Positions 33,490 to 45,607 of a stretch of DNA of 64,000 nucleotides are shown here, piece by piece (the first letter of the stretch is position 1; each line of letters begins with the position of its first letter). Made by a program: the position numbers and the translations under genes. Below the pieces are notes generated by a model that was given only the letters and a program-made list of their open reading frames with translations, made no database searches and was not told the DNA's origin. The stretch comes from Evernia prunastri (lineage: Eukaryota > Ascomycota > Lecanoromycetes > Lecanorales > Parmeliaceae), in NCBI GenBank assembly GCA_003184365.1, contig NKYR01000002.1, positions 496,976 through 560,975 of the forward strand, in the 5' to 3' direction.

Positions 33490-36202
33490 GCACTCTCCTA
33501 AAGCATGCCGCTAGAAAAACCTCAGCTAAATGCAATAAAATTAACAACGGATATGGCACATCAGACTGGATAATGGCGAGAGGATTGTTTCGAGGGCGGA
33601 TATTATTGCTCGCTGGCGTGCGTTTGCCTTGTGGAGATTGGGTGTTCTCGCTCACCCTTCGTCCGACACACATTGCTTGCCATGAACGTGGAGGGTGATG
33701 TGGGTCTCACGGCCTCTTTTGTACATGTGGATCAGAAGCACGGATTGTTCAACACCTTTTCCCCCCCTTCCTTCCTTCGGTTGAGGTTCATTTGATTAAA
33801 GCATGGATGCACTGCATTAGAAACCCCCCCATCTGAAAACCAATCAAACCCTGACATTCATTTCCCCCTCTTTCACTGCTGAACCTGTCGCCCCCCCCCC
33901 TTTTTCCTTCCCTCTGCAGCTCAAATCAACGCCCCCCTCTACCATACCTCCGTACCTACTCATGCCCTGAGAACCACACAACCCGTCTCTGTCTGTACGA
34001 ACGTCGAGCTCGAGCTCGAGCTCCTTACCCCTTGACCTCCCTTTCCGCGTGTGTACGTGCGTGCGTGCGTGCGAGCAAGCAACCGTGACAAAAGCCGGTT
34101 TGAGATTTCTTCCGTCTGTAGGTTTTTGCTGTTCAAGTTGGGGGTTTGGTTGAGAGGATGGGAAGAAGGTAATGGTATTAGTGGGGTTTTGGGGGGAAGG
34201 AAGAGGGGGGGGGGGGGGGGGGGGTTGGTATGGGTGTCTGGGTGTCTGTCTCTCTGTCTGTTAGTCAGTTGGTCTGTTAGTAAGTTGGTCCGTTAGACAG
34301 TCAAAGAGTCTTCATGTCGCTGTTTCTGCGTTACTTTTTTACTTTGTTACTTTGTTATTTGTTTACTTCATTACTTTGTCACTAGCAGGCATTGCCCAGT
34401 GTCGCAGATAGGATAGGATAGGATAGGATGGTGTCACTGATAGGATGGTGGTTCGGGGGGCATCAAACAGAAGGTGCTGGCTTTTGTCCAGACAGCGAGC
34501 GTATGGGAGTCTGCGTGGCTCGTTTTGCCGTTGCTGGCGTCGTGCTTTTGAGGGATTGAGGGATTGGTTCGCTCGTCGTCCTCGTCGTCGTCATCCATCT
34601 TCGGCTTCACACGCCTGGATCCAGTCGTCCACTTCTTGAATCCAGGCTTGAATCCATATCCACAAACAATACCACAGATAACGACCCCCTCCCCGTTTCC
34701 GTATCGCCACTGTCATCACCCGCGTCAATCGCGCCTCCCCACTACGACACCTCCTATCTTCCATCTTCCATCGTTCACACCGCCCGCCTCTCTTCTACCG
34801 TCCTGGTCGCTCCCCTCGTCGGGATATTCGCCGTCGCCGTCGCCGTCGGCGCGAGCGCAGAGGCGGGTCGGGTCGAGGTGGGAAGTCCGATCCGTTTTGA
34901 AGGTCGCTACCTAGGCCAGGAGGTAGGAGGTGGGAGGTGGGAGGTGGGAGTGTTGTTGGAGTGGTGCGTGTGATGCGTGTGCTGCGCTTGTTGTTCAGGG
35001 TGGGGTGTTTTGGTAAGGGCGGGGTGTTTTGGGGAGATATTTGGGGTGGTCGGTTTGTAGGGTTAGGATGAGGTGAGGGGAAGGAGATGAGGGTGTGGGT
35101 GTGGGTGTGGGTGGTGGTGGTAGGTGGTGGGTACGGTGAGGTGAGGGGGTCTGGCTGACTGTTAGGGCTGGGATTGGGGATGGGGTTGTGTGAGGTTGGT
35201 TTTTGGCTGGTGAGAAGGGGTGGTGGAGGGGGGGGCTGGGGGGGGGGGGNGGGGGCTCTTGAGTGCGACTGGGGATGGAGGGGAGTGGAGTGGGGACGTT
35301 GTAGGGGGAAAGGCAGGGGTTGGGGGGAGGTATGTTTGGGCAGTTTTGGATTTACAGATGACTTGGGGGTGATGCATCAGCTACCTCTCGTCTCATGCTG
35401 TTTGTGATAGCAGGCGGCGATGATCCTTGACCCATGAAAATCTAGATGACCGTGAACACACCAATGGGAATCGGGAGTTTCTTCATGCTCTTCCTCTGTA
35501 TTCTACTTCTGGATTGGGTGTACAATATTATGCCTTTCAGCACTGTTCCACCACATCTTCACCCCTCGCTGGGTCCGTGTTCGGAAGTTCGTGGTCTCTC
35601 TTTGGGGGCAAACCAGTAAGTAGTCGAGTTTCTCGTATCTGGCTTCAGCCTGAAGTGATGACGGCTTGCTGCTCTCTCGCTCTCTCTCTTTCTCTCTCTC
35701 TCTTTCTCTATCTCTGTCTTCCTCAGATACGAATAAGTGTGAGCTGTCTAGGCTTGACGCTCGCACTTGTGGCCTCTCCTTCACCGAGGTGTTGGGAGTC
35801 ATCTCCTTTTTCTTTTTCTTTTCCAGGAAATGGATCTACAGCCATGAAAAGAAGGTTGGGCAGGCAATCGCTCCAAAAAATGCGAGGCTTCACTGAAAGT
35901 AGAGTGGAAAGAGTCTGAGTGCTGCCGTGCAAGTGGGGAAACTGTCAAGAAAGATTATTGCAGGTTGGAGTGTTGGGTTTTCATGTTATTACCCCGAACT
36001 CGGGCTTTATTCTTCAAAGGAGATGTTGTCGTGTATTAGGATTTGAGCATGAGATAGGGGACAATTCTCCCAGCCGATGTGCAATCGTAGAGATCGCAGG
36101 TGTTGGGTTCGCTTTGGTTTCAATCGAAGTGTTCAAGTTCCCTATTGGTGACTATTGAATCATTCTCTTGCATACAAATACAGCTCCAAGCTCGTAGACC
36201 GA
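33490..36202. other. Long intergenic region rich in simple sequence
   Basis: About 2.7 kb with no supported gene. It holds a GAGCTC repeat at 34004-34022, GTGCGTGC at 34050-34075, a run of 20 G at 34205-34224, GGATA repeats near 34410-34430, GGGTGTGGGTG and G-rich sequence at 35030-35345 with one N at 35250, and a CTCTCTCTTT microsatellite at 35670-35720. The G-rich + strand between 35030 and 35345 could form quadruplexes. Frames crossing it are compositional. Confidence 0.55.
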
Positions 36203-37548
36203 TCAATAATAGCATTGGCGCACATATTCCTCGTTGCTGCTCTCCAACACACCCCATTGATCCAACCTTTCTTTGTCCCACATCACGTATCCCCATTTCC
36301 TGGGATTCTCTTTGGAGGACTGGAAAGGGAAAAGCTCTACTATGTCTCCATTTGACCAGGTCCAGGCCGCGTTAGGACCAGCGCTGTCGTCAACAGATCG
36401 AAGCGTAGACTTATTGATCCAATCGTTGAAAGCGTTTGTCCTGTACACGTAGTCGTAGGGCTCCTCCTCCAGGGTTCGCGTGAGAAAGAAATGGGTGTCG
36501 ATGAGGTTCTTCCTGAGTATACGTACTTGGTCGGAAGCAGAAGCTTGACTGATCTTGCGCAGGAAAAGTAGGCCGTGCGACATGCAATGCTCCTCGTAGT
36601 GTTCGAGCATCACGTCTGGCGATGAGATCAGCCGGGTCGGAAAGATGATACATGGCCCGCAGTCTTACCTTCAAACGACCTGTCGTCCCCAGACGAGTCT
36701 TCAGGGGCCCCTTGTGGCCGGTGCCGCATAAGCTCGTGCTCATGCTTTGCGAAAAATAGGCCGTATCGACCCATGAGGTAGTCTCGTATGCATGCGATCT
36801 CTTCGATTTCCCAACGTGGGAACTGTCTCAGGAAGAGGTGACACATGTCCATGCAGTCTAGGCTCCGCTTCACTTTGAAACTCGGCTGGCTGAACAGCCT
36901 GCAGAACAGTTCGAATCTATACAAGGCTCTGCTGATGCGTCGAGTTTCAGTGGTAGAAAGCGGCGTGATGTCTTCTTTACTTTCATTACTCAATGGGTGC
37001 CTTGCTAGTGTGGCCTGACAAAAGTGTTTCGTGGCAAATTGGACTGCATATTGAATTTGTGCAAGGAGGGTAAGTTGATCGAGTGAGAAACCTCGAATGG
37101 AAACCGATGCCGTTTCTCGTCGCATACTTCGGTAGTCTTTGAGAAATTCCCTGATCTCGGAACCATCTTTGTCATCGGTCGTTAAGGCTATGGCTACGGC
37201 ATGTGCTTCAAATAGAACATCTGGACCAACGTCTCGGGAGACCACCTCGGCCAGGATAGATTGCCGCCTAGCCACGTAGGCTCTGTGAAAGGACGGCGAT
37301 GCATGGACGATTGCGTCCAAGCTCGGCAGGTCTGGAATCCTTTCAAGGATCTCGAACCGCAATTCAACTGCAAGACCCTCGAGGCTTGCGCTCTGCGGAT
37401 CGAGCCCTACTTGGGCATTTGGCGTTGCGGGAACCCTGGGCTTGACAACCGGGGCTGCATAACGACTCGTTTGTTTCTCTGGCGGTAAAGGTGCTCCTCC
37501 ATCATCTTTAGGACATCCAGGGCGGAATCTATCGTAAATTCTCTTCAT
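36203..37548 (-). CDS. F-box-like fungal protein, paralogue A
   Basis: Two exons: 37548-36669 and 36615-36203, giving 430 residues. The 53-bp intron has GTAAGA, a GGCTGATC branch and a GCCAG acceptor, and rejoins SFEG to VMLEHYEEH. Near residue 57 the segment LEGLAVELRFEILERIPDLPSLDAIVHASP matches, in its second half, the cyclin-F-box-like PDLPSLxAxxxASPxY pattern of many fungal proteins. The middle is mostly helical; RRISRALYRFELFCRLF and EIEEIACIRDYLMGRYG stand out. The C-terminal exon ends with PNAAWTW and RKWGYVMWDKERLDQWG. A clear paralogue on the same strand starts 7.4 kb downstream in window coordinates and has the same exon layout. Substrate adaptor function is possible but not shown. 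Confidence 0.8.
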
Positions 37549-38569
37549 GTGAGCACAGATGATGTCGCGACTCTCGAGAAAATGTTGGACGTGGAATTTA
37601 TGACAAGGCGATGAAGAGCTATACTGTACGGGAAAGAACGCTACATTTCAGACACGCATATATATATTCGTAACGAGTGATACCATGTTGAGCTTCGAGG
37701 CACAGATGGAATGTCCTCAGAGATTTCTAACTTAAAGTAGGCTGAGTACTTGAAGTACCGCTAGAGTAGCCGCGCGCGTATGTTTACATCTCTGTTTCCG
37801 CTTGTGCAGATCTCCTACACTCCTAGAATACGTTCAGAAACTACAGGCCTTTACCACCAATAGTCGTGTACATGCATACAGCACTACGAGTCATCTGAAA
37901 CGCCCATACTTCTCCCTGATGGCTGTCATTATCTAGGTATAACCTAATGGCTACATAGGCATGGATGGGGACTATGGTCTTGAGGCTCCCTCGGACTCAT
38001 AGACGGCAGTCTAAGTTTGCAAGGCACTCCGATATTTCATGACTGGGCTGTGCTTGAACTGTCTCATCGCACAGTCTGCGCAATGGCTTTTATGCTTCGA
38101 GAGCCAATACTTTCAAGCGATTGCGTAGAGAAGAATTCTTTTTTCTTCTCATCTTGAAGTCTACCTATCTGGACCTTCAACCTTGCGAAGTTGACATCTC
38201 CTTCGCGTCCCCGTCCCTCCCTCCTTTGTTTCCATGATATGCCTAGCTACGGGTCTGCCTTGCAAACTTCGAGCTCTAGGGCTGCGCCTTGCGACTGCCG
38301 GCGTCTTGTACGGGTTGCTGGCATCCTATCATATTTTCCTCATGGCTGTCGCATCTTTAGGTAGTTGCTGGTACGTTTGAAGCAATTCTGACGTCTGGCT
38401 GGTTTGAACGAAGTAAAGCGACATGGCAGTATATAAGCCCTTCGATAAGGTCTTTAAGATCCATGGTCGTCTTTCTTGTCCTTCGAAAAGCTTTTGCACA
38501 ACAGACAAATATATATACCTTCAGCCCCTTTCAGTTCGCAGAAACTGAGTCCATTGATATCGGGACAGT
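37549..38569. other. Divergent intergenic region
   Basis: Separates paralogue A (minus) from the serine-rich gene (plus) and so should contain both promoters. A TATATATA stretch is at 37659-37667. A short frame starting at 38423 stops at 38549-38551 and is probably leader. Nothing else is recognisable. Confidence 0.45.
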
Positions 38570-39670
38570 ATGTGTTTTGGTAACAGCCGCCGCGATCGCA
38601 GCCATTCTGAGCCACCTGCAAGGCCAAGTGAGTCTAATCCATTGCAGCGAACGTACGGACAGCGATTGACCTGCCTTTGCCAGTTGAACTCAAGCCGTTG
38701 AGCATCCAGAGCTCTTCATCACGCCGTGTAAAGGTTCCATCAAGTGCCCACCTGTCGTCTTCATCTTCTGGCGGTGTGAAGTTGAAACCGTTGAGCATCC
38801 AGAGCTCTTCATCACACCGTGTAAAAGTGCCCTCAAGTGCCCACCGGTCGTCTTCATCTTCTGGCGGTGTGAGGATCGAACGAAGCCACGCGTCGTCTTC
38901 GTCGTCTGGCGGCGTAAGGCTTTCTTCGCGCTATGCACCGTCTTCATCCTCGGGTGGTGTAAGGCTTCCTTCAAGCTATGCACGGTCTTCTTCCTCGGGC
39001 GGTATAAGGCTCCCATCATCATCGCACTCATCTTCTTCTTCGTCCGTCTACGTTCGAGATCCGACAGACTGGAACACAAGACCCGATGTGCTGGATCGCT
39101 ACCACCAGTACAAAAGAGCGCGCAAGCAAAGCAGTGCAGATAAAAAAAGCTACACAACAGAAACGAGAAATAGAACGGTCGAAAAAAGCCAACAGACTAA
39201 TACATACATACGCTCCGAGAAACCTCACCCGTGAGAGCCACCAATACCTTGCACCCGTAGCTGGACGGTGGCATGGCAGCGCTACTCGGTAGGCCTGTGC
39301 CTCTTGTACCGTTGTTCCTTCCGGTTGCTATCTCTGACGCTCATCTCATCCACTAGGCACGGGGGTTTGAGACAAGGATTCCTCACTGATTACCCGAGGG
39401 CATACGAAAATAAAGCTGCTGTTAGAAGCCATTGGAAAGCGGTCGGCGACGCGCGCAGATCCGCCGCCAATGCCAAGCTGTATGAGGAGGAGCACATCAG
39501 ATATGGGTAAGCCAAAATTCGCCCCATCCGTTCTGATATGTGCCGCTCACCATCATAAAGTGGCATCGTCCAGAAATCTGACCCGTACGATACTCTCGAC
39601 TGGCGGACAGGAGGATCTCGAGAAGCAGGCCCAAGCGAACGCTATAAGTACCGCTAATAATGTGGTATAG
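38570..39670 (+). CDS. Serine-rich internal-repeat protein, function unknown
   Basis: My model has four exons: 38570-38627, 38684-39230, 39357-39506 and 39574-39670, giving 283 residues. Introns (56, 126 and 67 bp) have GTGAGT, GTGAGA and GTAAGC donors and CAG/TAG acceptors with TTGACC and CTGACG branch-like sites. All phases fit. The protein starts MCFGNSRRDRSHS and then has two near-identical 31-residue repeats (DNA period 93 bp, from about 38692) followed by shorter SSSSGGVRL units. The C-terminal half is different: RDPTDWNTRPDVLDRYHQYK, then a charged helical segment ending KLYEEEHIRYGN. I do not recognise a family. The repeat half looks disordered, while the C-terminal part could fold. 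The first exon is the least certain part. Confidence 0.6.
38684..39050 (+). repeat. In-frame 93-bp tandem duplication plus SSSSGGVRL repeats
   Basis: Two 93-bp units start at about 38692 and 38785, both containing CCGTTGAGCATCCAGAGC and CTTCATCTTCTGGCGGTGTG. Shorter units coding SSSSGGVRL follow to about 39010. All units keep the reading frame, as expected if the repeats are translated. Confidence 0.8.
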
Positions 39671-40514
39671 TGTGATTGCTGTGAGGAGATGGACAGAGCC
39701 TCACTCTCAGCTCTGAATAGAAAAAGAAGACGGGGGAGATCGATTGCCAGAATTTCAGACAGCGAGATTTCCAGCGCTCCTTCATTGGATCTGTGTTTTT
39801 CAGCGCTTATGTATACTATGTTTTCGCACTCTTTTGAGCGGCTTCTTCCTTTTGGTTACATGTATGTCTTTGGGATCTGTTGGCGAGTACATTTAGCATA
39901 GCGATGATAAGCATAAAAGATAGAGTGTTTGTACTTTTCTAACTATGGATCTACTCTCCTTTAGGCGGAGGGGCAAATTTGAACACCTCGTTTGACCGTC
40001 TAAGGCATCTCTTAAGCTGAGGTCTAGAGACCGTGGCCTTAAGTCCTTCCTTTTTAAAGGTTCTGACTTCCTCCTCTCCATCTCAAAGTGTCTTTGGTCC
40101 TAGAAGACATGGCCTCGCTCCCGACGCCGAGGCTGTCCGATTTGGAATGAGACCGCAGAACATCTCAAACGGTAGAAGGCTTGATGAAGACGGCGGTATC
40201 TACTCCGTGAGAGGTTCGCTTGTATAATAGGATCGCTAGAAATGGAAGTGCCGAAGAGGCCTGGTCAGGGAGTCGCCGAGGGCATCCTGGACATGAACCT
40301 GAAGCCTGACCAGCCATGGTTACCGTTCCAGGTTCAGACGGTCCAGTTCTCTCCGCGCGTCGCAATTGTATTGGCACTCCGAAAGGAAACCATACTCGAT
40401 CTTCGAAAGAAATCGTTCGAATTGTGCTTGAATTAGTGGCAGAAAAGACATCGTAGAGCACATTCGAACGGACAGACTTGAACGATACTTGCTCGAGGGT
40501 TGACGCCCGCTGAC
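39671..40514. other. Intergenic region with short unproven frames
   Basis: About 840 bp between two convergent genes. Short plus-strand frames (39689-39901, 70 residues with an RKRRRGRS basic stretch; 40242-40436, 64 residues) have plausible composition but no recognisable motif and no convincing splice joints. They could be exons of a small gene or chance. Confidence 0.35.
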
Positions 40515-42522
40515 TCAGACATGTTGTGTGGCTTGCACGGGAGGCATGCTGAGTTCGGGCGTGTGACTAGTATTACTGACCGTCGCCGGAGCAGCCGCTC
40601 TTTCTCTCAAGGGTATAGCATCGCCAGCGGCTAATGTCTCGGCAGTGACCTGCAAAGGCGCTATGGCGACCACTTTCCAAGAGTTCGGGAGTCGGGACTG
40701 GTGGGCCTTCTCCATGCCTCCTATTTGAAGGGATCAGTCAGCATGTGTGTGGCAAGGAAATCAGTAGGAGTGCAGTGGTGGAACTTACGTATCTCGAACG
40801 TCAGATAGCTGAATAAGGGCGGTAGTAGGACTGTGACTGCTACTACCTGGCCAAAAGACCAGTTTTTCCATTGAATGATGTCTGTGGTATGCGCACCACG
40901 TCGCTCAATCGCTGGTCTACCAACCCCTAGGAGTTGGCGGAAGTACATGTAAAAGCAGATCATATACCCAAAACCGATGAGTAGACCAGACAAGGAGGCT
41001 ATCAGCCTGGAAAGAAGATTGCAGCGCTGGACTGGGGCCTTGGCCTTAGAATCAGGATGTGATCTCAACATATCGATAAGGTCAAACAGGTTGGCAAGTC
41101 TTTCTGGCCAAGCAGACATCCGCAATCGGGCGTCCAGGTTGTCACAATGCGATTTCAAGGTTGGCCACTTGGACGAGAGAACATCCCAGTTAAGAATGGA
41201 AGACTGATCAAGAAGCACCAGCACCAATACTAGGACCGAGTAGACGATGATGCCCTCCGTTACAGAAAGCGTGTTCCATCCAGTGACGGAGATGTCCCCG
41301 GTCTCTGTCCAGGTACCATAGTAGCAAAATGCCATAGGATTGATTGTACCGCATCCCGGGTAAGAGGTTCCATTGGCGAGGAGTGCTTCGTTGGATTTTA
41401 GATTAAATCCCCGCGCTATGAAGTACGCTGCCATGGATAAGGTAACCGTCACTGTGGATAGCATGCATAGCTCCCATGACTTCTTGCCTGCTGCTCGTAA
41501 TCGAAAAAGAACGAACGTTATAGGTAGTGTGCCTCCGAGACAAACGACGACGATGAGATTGTAGTTATTCGATAGTTGTTGTAAATTCGTTGAACCCAGA
41601 AGACCAGCTTTCATTACTACAATTGACGCGATTTGGATAGATGACATGAAATAGCATTGAGCTTTTTGGAATTCGATGACTGCGGTGATGAGGGCGTCAA
41701 CGTGCTTTGCCAGCGATATGTAGCCCTTGCGCACTGAAACACTCGCTCGTCTGAACTCTGGGGGCCCAGCAGGTACCATGAGGCACTTGATACAGAGTCG
41801 GATATGCCAGAAAGCGAGAAGTACGAAGATAGCTAGAGCTAACACAGCCTGCATATAGTACGATATGTACACCTAATATAAGACGTATATCAGCGAAAAG
41901 ACGACGTTGAGTAACTTCTGGTCGGAGGGAGATGGACTCGTACCCCTACACCACCTCCTAGATCCTGGTTCACCGTTGTGTCGACAGAAATGCATAGGGC
42001 ATGGAAGCACTGAAGGACAGTTCCGTGCGGATACGGATACGTGAAGAGGAATGTGTCATTACTTTTCAGGGTTTGTGTCCAGCCGCATTCGGAAATGACA
42101 AAGTCATAGTCCAGGTAGGTCTCACAACGGGGGTCCGACAGGCAGGCATTTTGGTATCCCGAGATACAGCTGCCTACGACCATGCTGACATTAGTCTGAG
42201 TCGTGTTGATGGCGTATCTCTGTGCAATGTCCCTTTCGGCTTCTGTCGCATTTCCGCCAGATATGTGCTGCACTATGGTCGGGTATGCAAGACAGTTCTG
42301 AAAGTTGCTGGGAGACGCGAAGATCTTATTGACATCAGAGCAAGTGGCACTACAGTTATTCCTCCCCTCTTCGGAACAGCCGTCTTTAATTAGGGCAAGT
42401 CCATTGTATCCGAAAAAAGTTGTTGCAGCATCTTGAATACCCCACGGGGAGGAGAGCGGTGTTAATTCGGTAACTGTTGTGACTGGATCTGTAGGGTCGG
42501 GATACTCGTCGGGATAAGCCAT
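40515..42522 (-). CDS. Predicted seven-helix membrane protein with cysteine-rich N-glycosylatable ectodomain
   Basis: Three exons: 42522-41944, 41872-40789 and 40720-40515, giving 622 residues. Introns of 71 and 68 bp have GTACGA and GTAAGT donors and TTAG/ATAG acceptors. The first ~195 residues form a hydrophilic domain with about ten Cys and five N-x-S/T sites, but no typical signal peptide. Seven hydrophobic segments follow, for example VLALAIFVLLAFW, IIVYSVLVLVLVLL and VVAVTVLLPPLFSYL. A hydrophilic loop lies between helices 5 and 6, and a polar tail of ~70 residues follows the last helix. The count and the external N-terminus fit receptor-like topology. Fungal plasma-membrane proteins of this layout are common and uncharacterised. 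I do not claim a GPCR: no known receptor-class motif is visible. Confidence 0.75.
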
Positions 42523-43501
42523 TGAAGAGGGAAATATCTGATGATGCTCATGGAAGGGAGCTCAAAGATGAACCGTGAGACTAATAACATCAGACAAATA
42601 ACGAAAGTGCTCGAAATGACGCGACGACGAACTCAGCATTGATAAAGGACGTGAGAGCACAGCCTGTTTCGCTGCGAGATTCCAGGGCGCATGGAGCGAC
42701 AAATCGAGTGGTACTGTGCTCTCTCACATGCAGCACACTGCGCTTTCAGCTTTCCTACGCCGATTTCCATAACTTTTTATTGAACTGAAACGGTATCTCC
42801 ATCCACGATCCTATGCCTTGGCAAATGAGGAGCCAGTCCCTGGCTTTATGAATGCGACTCATGCCAAAGTTTACGCCCCGCCTGTGTATGAGACAAGCAG
42901 ACATAATAGTTCGCTCAGAGAGATCGGTCAAGGGAATTGGTCGGTTCCAGGGTGTGGGTATGGTGGCACGCATCAAGCTTCGGATGTTTCAGCTTCGTAG
43001 GCGCAGCGCTCTTTGTGACTCCGCGCAGGAAGTTCTAGATTTGTCAGTAGGCAGCGCCCATGTTGTTTGAAAATCCCACTTTGCAACAACTTAGCCAGCC
43101 ATCGAAGAGCTTTGCCCCCTGAAAGAACTCCTGATCACCTATTCAGCCCTACTCATACCAGTTACCCCAAATACCTTAGGAGTATTTGTGTATAATTTCT
43201 TTCCCTTAAATTAGTGAGCAACCAAGCTCACAGGCGCACGTTCCCAAAATTCTTGACAGGTGCTCAATAAAAACTGAGGCCTGGCTGTCAAATCCTGTCT
43301 ACTCCATGAAATTTATTGTGCGTGTAGGTTCCTGGGGCTGCACAAATGCTCTCTGGACTAGGGGCGAAGAATGGTCCATGACAGCTGGACCCGAGGCCTA
43401 GAAGAAGATGATAGCGGCGGTAATTCTAATGTCGTTAATACATATTGAACGCTGTCGGTATCTGGCAAGTGCCTGCTTGTTGCCGTTTTGCGTTCACAGT
43501 C
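42523..43501. other. Intergenic region
   Basis: Promoter side of the membrane-protein gene and 3' flank of paralogue B. Short frames on both strands have no recognisable features. Confidence 0.5.
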
Positions 43502-44909
43502 TCAAAAAGGTACAGTTTCTTGTGCAATAAGACAGTCGTTTGGACTTTCCTGTAGAATGTTCCATCGTTCCAACCTCTCCTTGTCCCACATGACATAACC
43601 CCACTTCCTTAGACCCGCCTCATTAGCCTGGCAATAGCAGGCATCAACCTTGTTCCTTGTAGACCATATCCATGCCGCATTTGGAGCATCTCTATCGCTG
43701 TCACTTTGGAAGCCTCGTAAGGCTTGATCGACGGATGCATCGTACTTATAATTGCTGTATTGAGGGCCATCCTCTTTCAAGGCGCTAGAGAGCGACAGGT
43801 CTGAGAGACCTATATTCTCGCGCAGCATACGCATCTGATTTTCGTGAGAAGCTTTCATCAAGGTGCAAAAGAAGCCCAGGCCAAGGGATAGGTAGTGCTC
43901 GTGACAAGATTCGTCATCGTACACTGGTAACATGTCAGCTCTCCGGCGTACGTCAAGTATGGTTCGAATTCCTCATGTTCTGACTTTCGGACACCCACTC
44001 AGAGGAATCATTCCACGGTGGAGCGCGATACTCGCTTTCTCTTCCCGTCATTCCCTGCCATTCCGACTTGCATTTTCTGTACAGCTCCTCATACCGATGT
44101 ATCATGTAATCCCGTACACAACCTATTTCTTCTACCTCCCAAGCCCTGAAAACGGCGAAGAAAAGGAATGACCTGTCCTGGTTATCGAGTGACCTGATCG
44201 AATTTCTTTGCACAGCTAGGGGATATCTGTTCGGGTTTGGGTATCTGTGCCTCTCGGCCTGCTCCTCGGAGTAGGAAGCGGGCTCCCGAAAGAGAACAGT
44301 GAAGAGCTCGTAGCGGTAGAAGGCTCGATGGATTCGACGCACCTCATTTGGCGAAAGTGATGTACGATGATTTGAAAGGTGACCTGTGACAGGGTGCTTT
44401 GACAGCGCATAATCACAGAAGTCTTCGGTGACATCAATTATCGATCGATGAAGATGCCATAAGGTTTCCTTGGTGCTTGGTTTGAGTGACTTGAGTGCCA
44501 CATGCGAGGTGGCGTTCATCGTTTTGTACTGCTCGATAAAAACCTTCAGCTGGGGTACATAATCGTCATAACTCCGTGGCAATTTCAGCGCGTCTACGAT
44601 TGCTAAGGCATCGAAAAGCACATCTGGATTAATGCCGCCGAGGAGTACGTTGGACAAGATTGCAAGGCGTTGGCTTTGATAGGAGCTGAGATAAGTTGGC
44701 GATGCGGAGATGAGCGCTTGGAGTGTCGGTAAGTCTGGCATCTGGTGGAGGATAGCCTGCTGTATCTCAATCGCAACATCTTCTAGGCCTATTTTCTGCG
44801 GGACAATCCGGTCGTTCTGAACTTGGTTTGGCTTAGAAACTACCACGTCAAGGCTACGGGGCGTATAGGGCCATTTCTGACGACGGTACCTCCGGAGCAA
44901 TCTTTTCAT
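43502..44909 (-). CDS. F-box-like fungal protein, paralogue B
   Basis: Model: exons 44909-43985 and 43923-43502, giving 448 residues. The start MKRLLRRYRRQ aligns with MKRIYDRFRP of paralogue A; the frame is open upstream to 45014. The 61-bp intron sits at the same place as in A but its donor (GTCAGA) is weak, so this joint is tentative. The protein shows the same landmarks as A: IEIQQAILHQMPDLPTLQALISASP, INPDVLFDALAI, RRIHRAFYRYELFTVLF, EVEEIGCVRDYMIHRYE and, in the last exon, PNAAWIW and RKWGYVMWDKERLERWN. The two are diverged outside these segments, so the duplication is not recent. The role is unknown; an F-box-like adaptor is the best family guess. Confidence 0.72.
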
Positions 44910-45607
44910 TTCGGATGATGCTTTTAAGAAAGTTTTGGGAGCACACTCTCGCAGTGCTTTGCGAGGTACAGGACTGTTGAACGATACGAGATGGATTCGG
45001 GGGGGATACATCAAGGAAAACTTTGGAATGAGTCACGCTACTTGAGAACGCATTTAAGAGTCACTGAGCCGACAAGAGCGAATGATCCAGAGGACTAAAA
45101 GCCCACTGGCATAGCCTAAAGCATATGGCTCTTGCGATGACCTAAACTCCAGAGTTTTTGACCGACTCATGAAATGTTGAAGGCAAAAGCGTACGATCCA
45201 CCTGTATACTTAGCACGAAAAGCCGCTTCTTACATGCCGTCGGACTGTAGTATCAAGACTATAGAGGCCACGTGTTTTTAATCAAAAGAATGGCGAAAGA
45301 TGGTGAACATTGAACGGTCTTCTGGAGCACTACCTTATGTATGCCTTGTCTGCCTTGCAGCAAGCTTGCGGCGGCGCCAAGTGCGCATCTTCCGACCACA
45401 ACTCGATCCAGATCGACAAGAGGCATACGAAGGCCTTGCCAGGAGCCAGCAGATGCCTGGAGTTTAATGATGTAATTTTTAGTGCGCAAGAAGGCCCAAG
45501 ACATGGATATAATTTAAAGCGAAATTGAAGAGGGTGTCCACCGTCTCACGACCCTCAAGCTCGACCTCTGGCAAGAACACCTCCGTCCACTCGTTTGGAG
45601 TATCAGG
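44910..45607. other. Divergent intergenic region
   Basis: Paralogue B (minus) and the thioesterase (plus) diverge from here. The upstream in-frame extension of paralogue B to 45014 may be translated. No other feature is visible. Confidence 0.5.
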
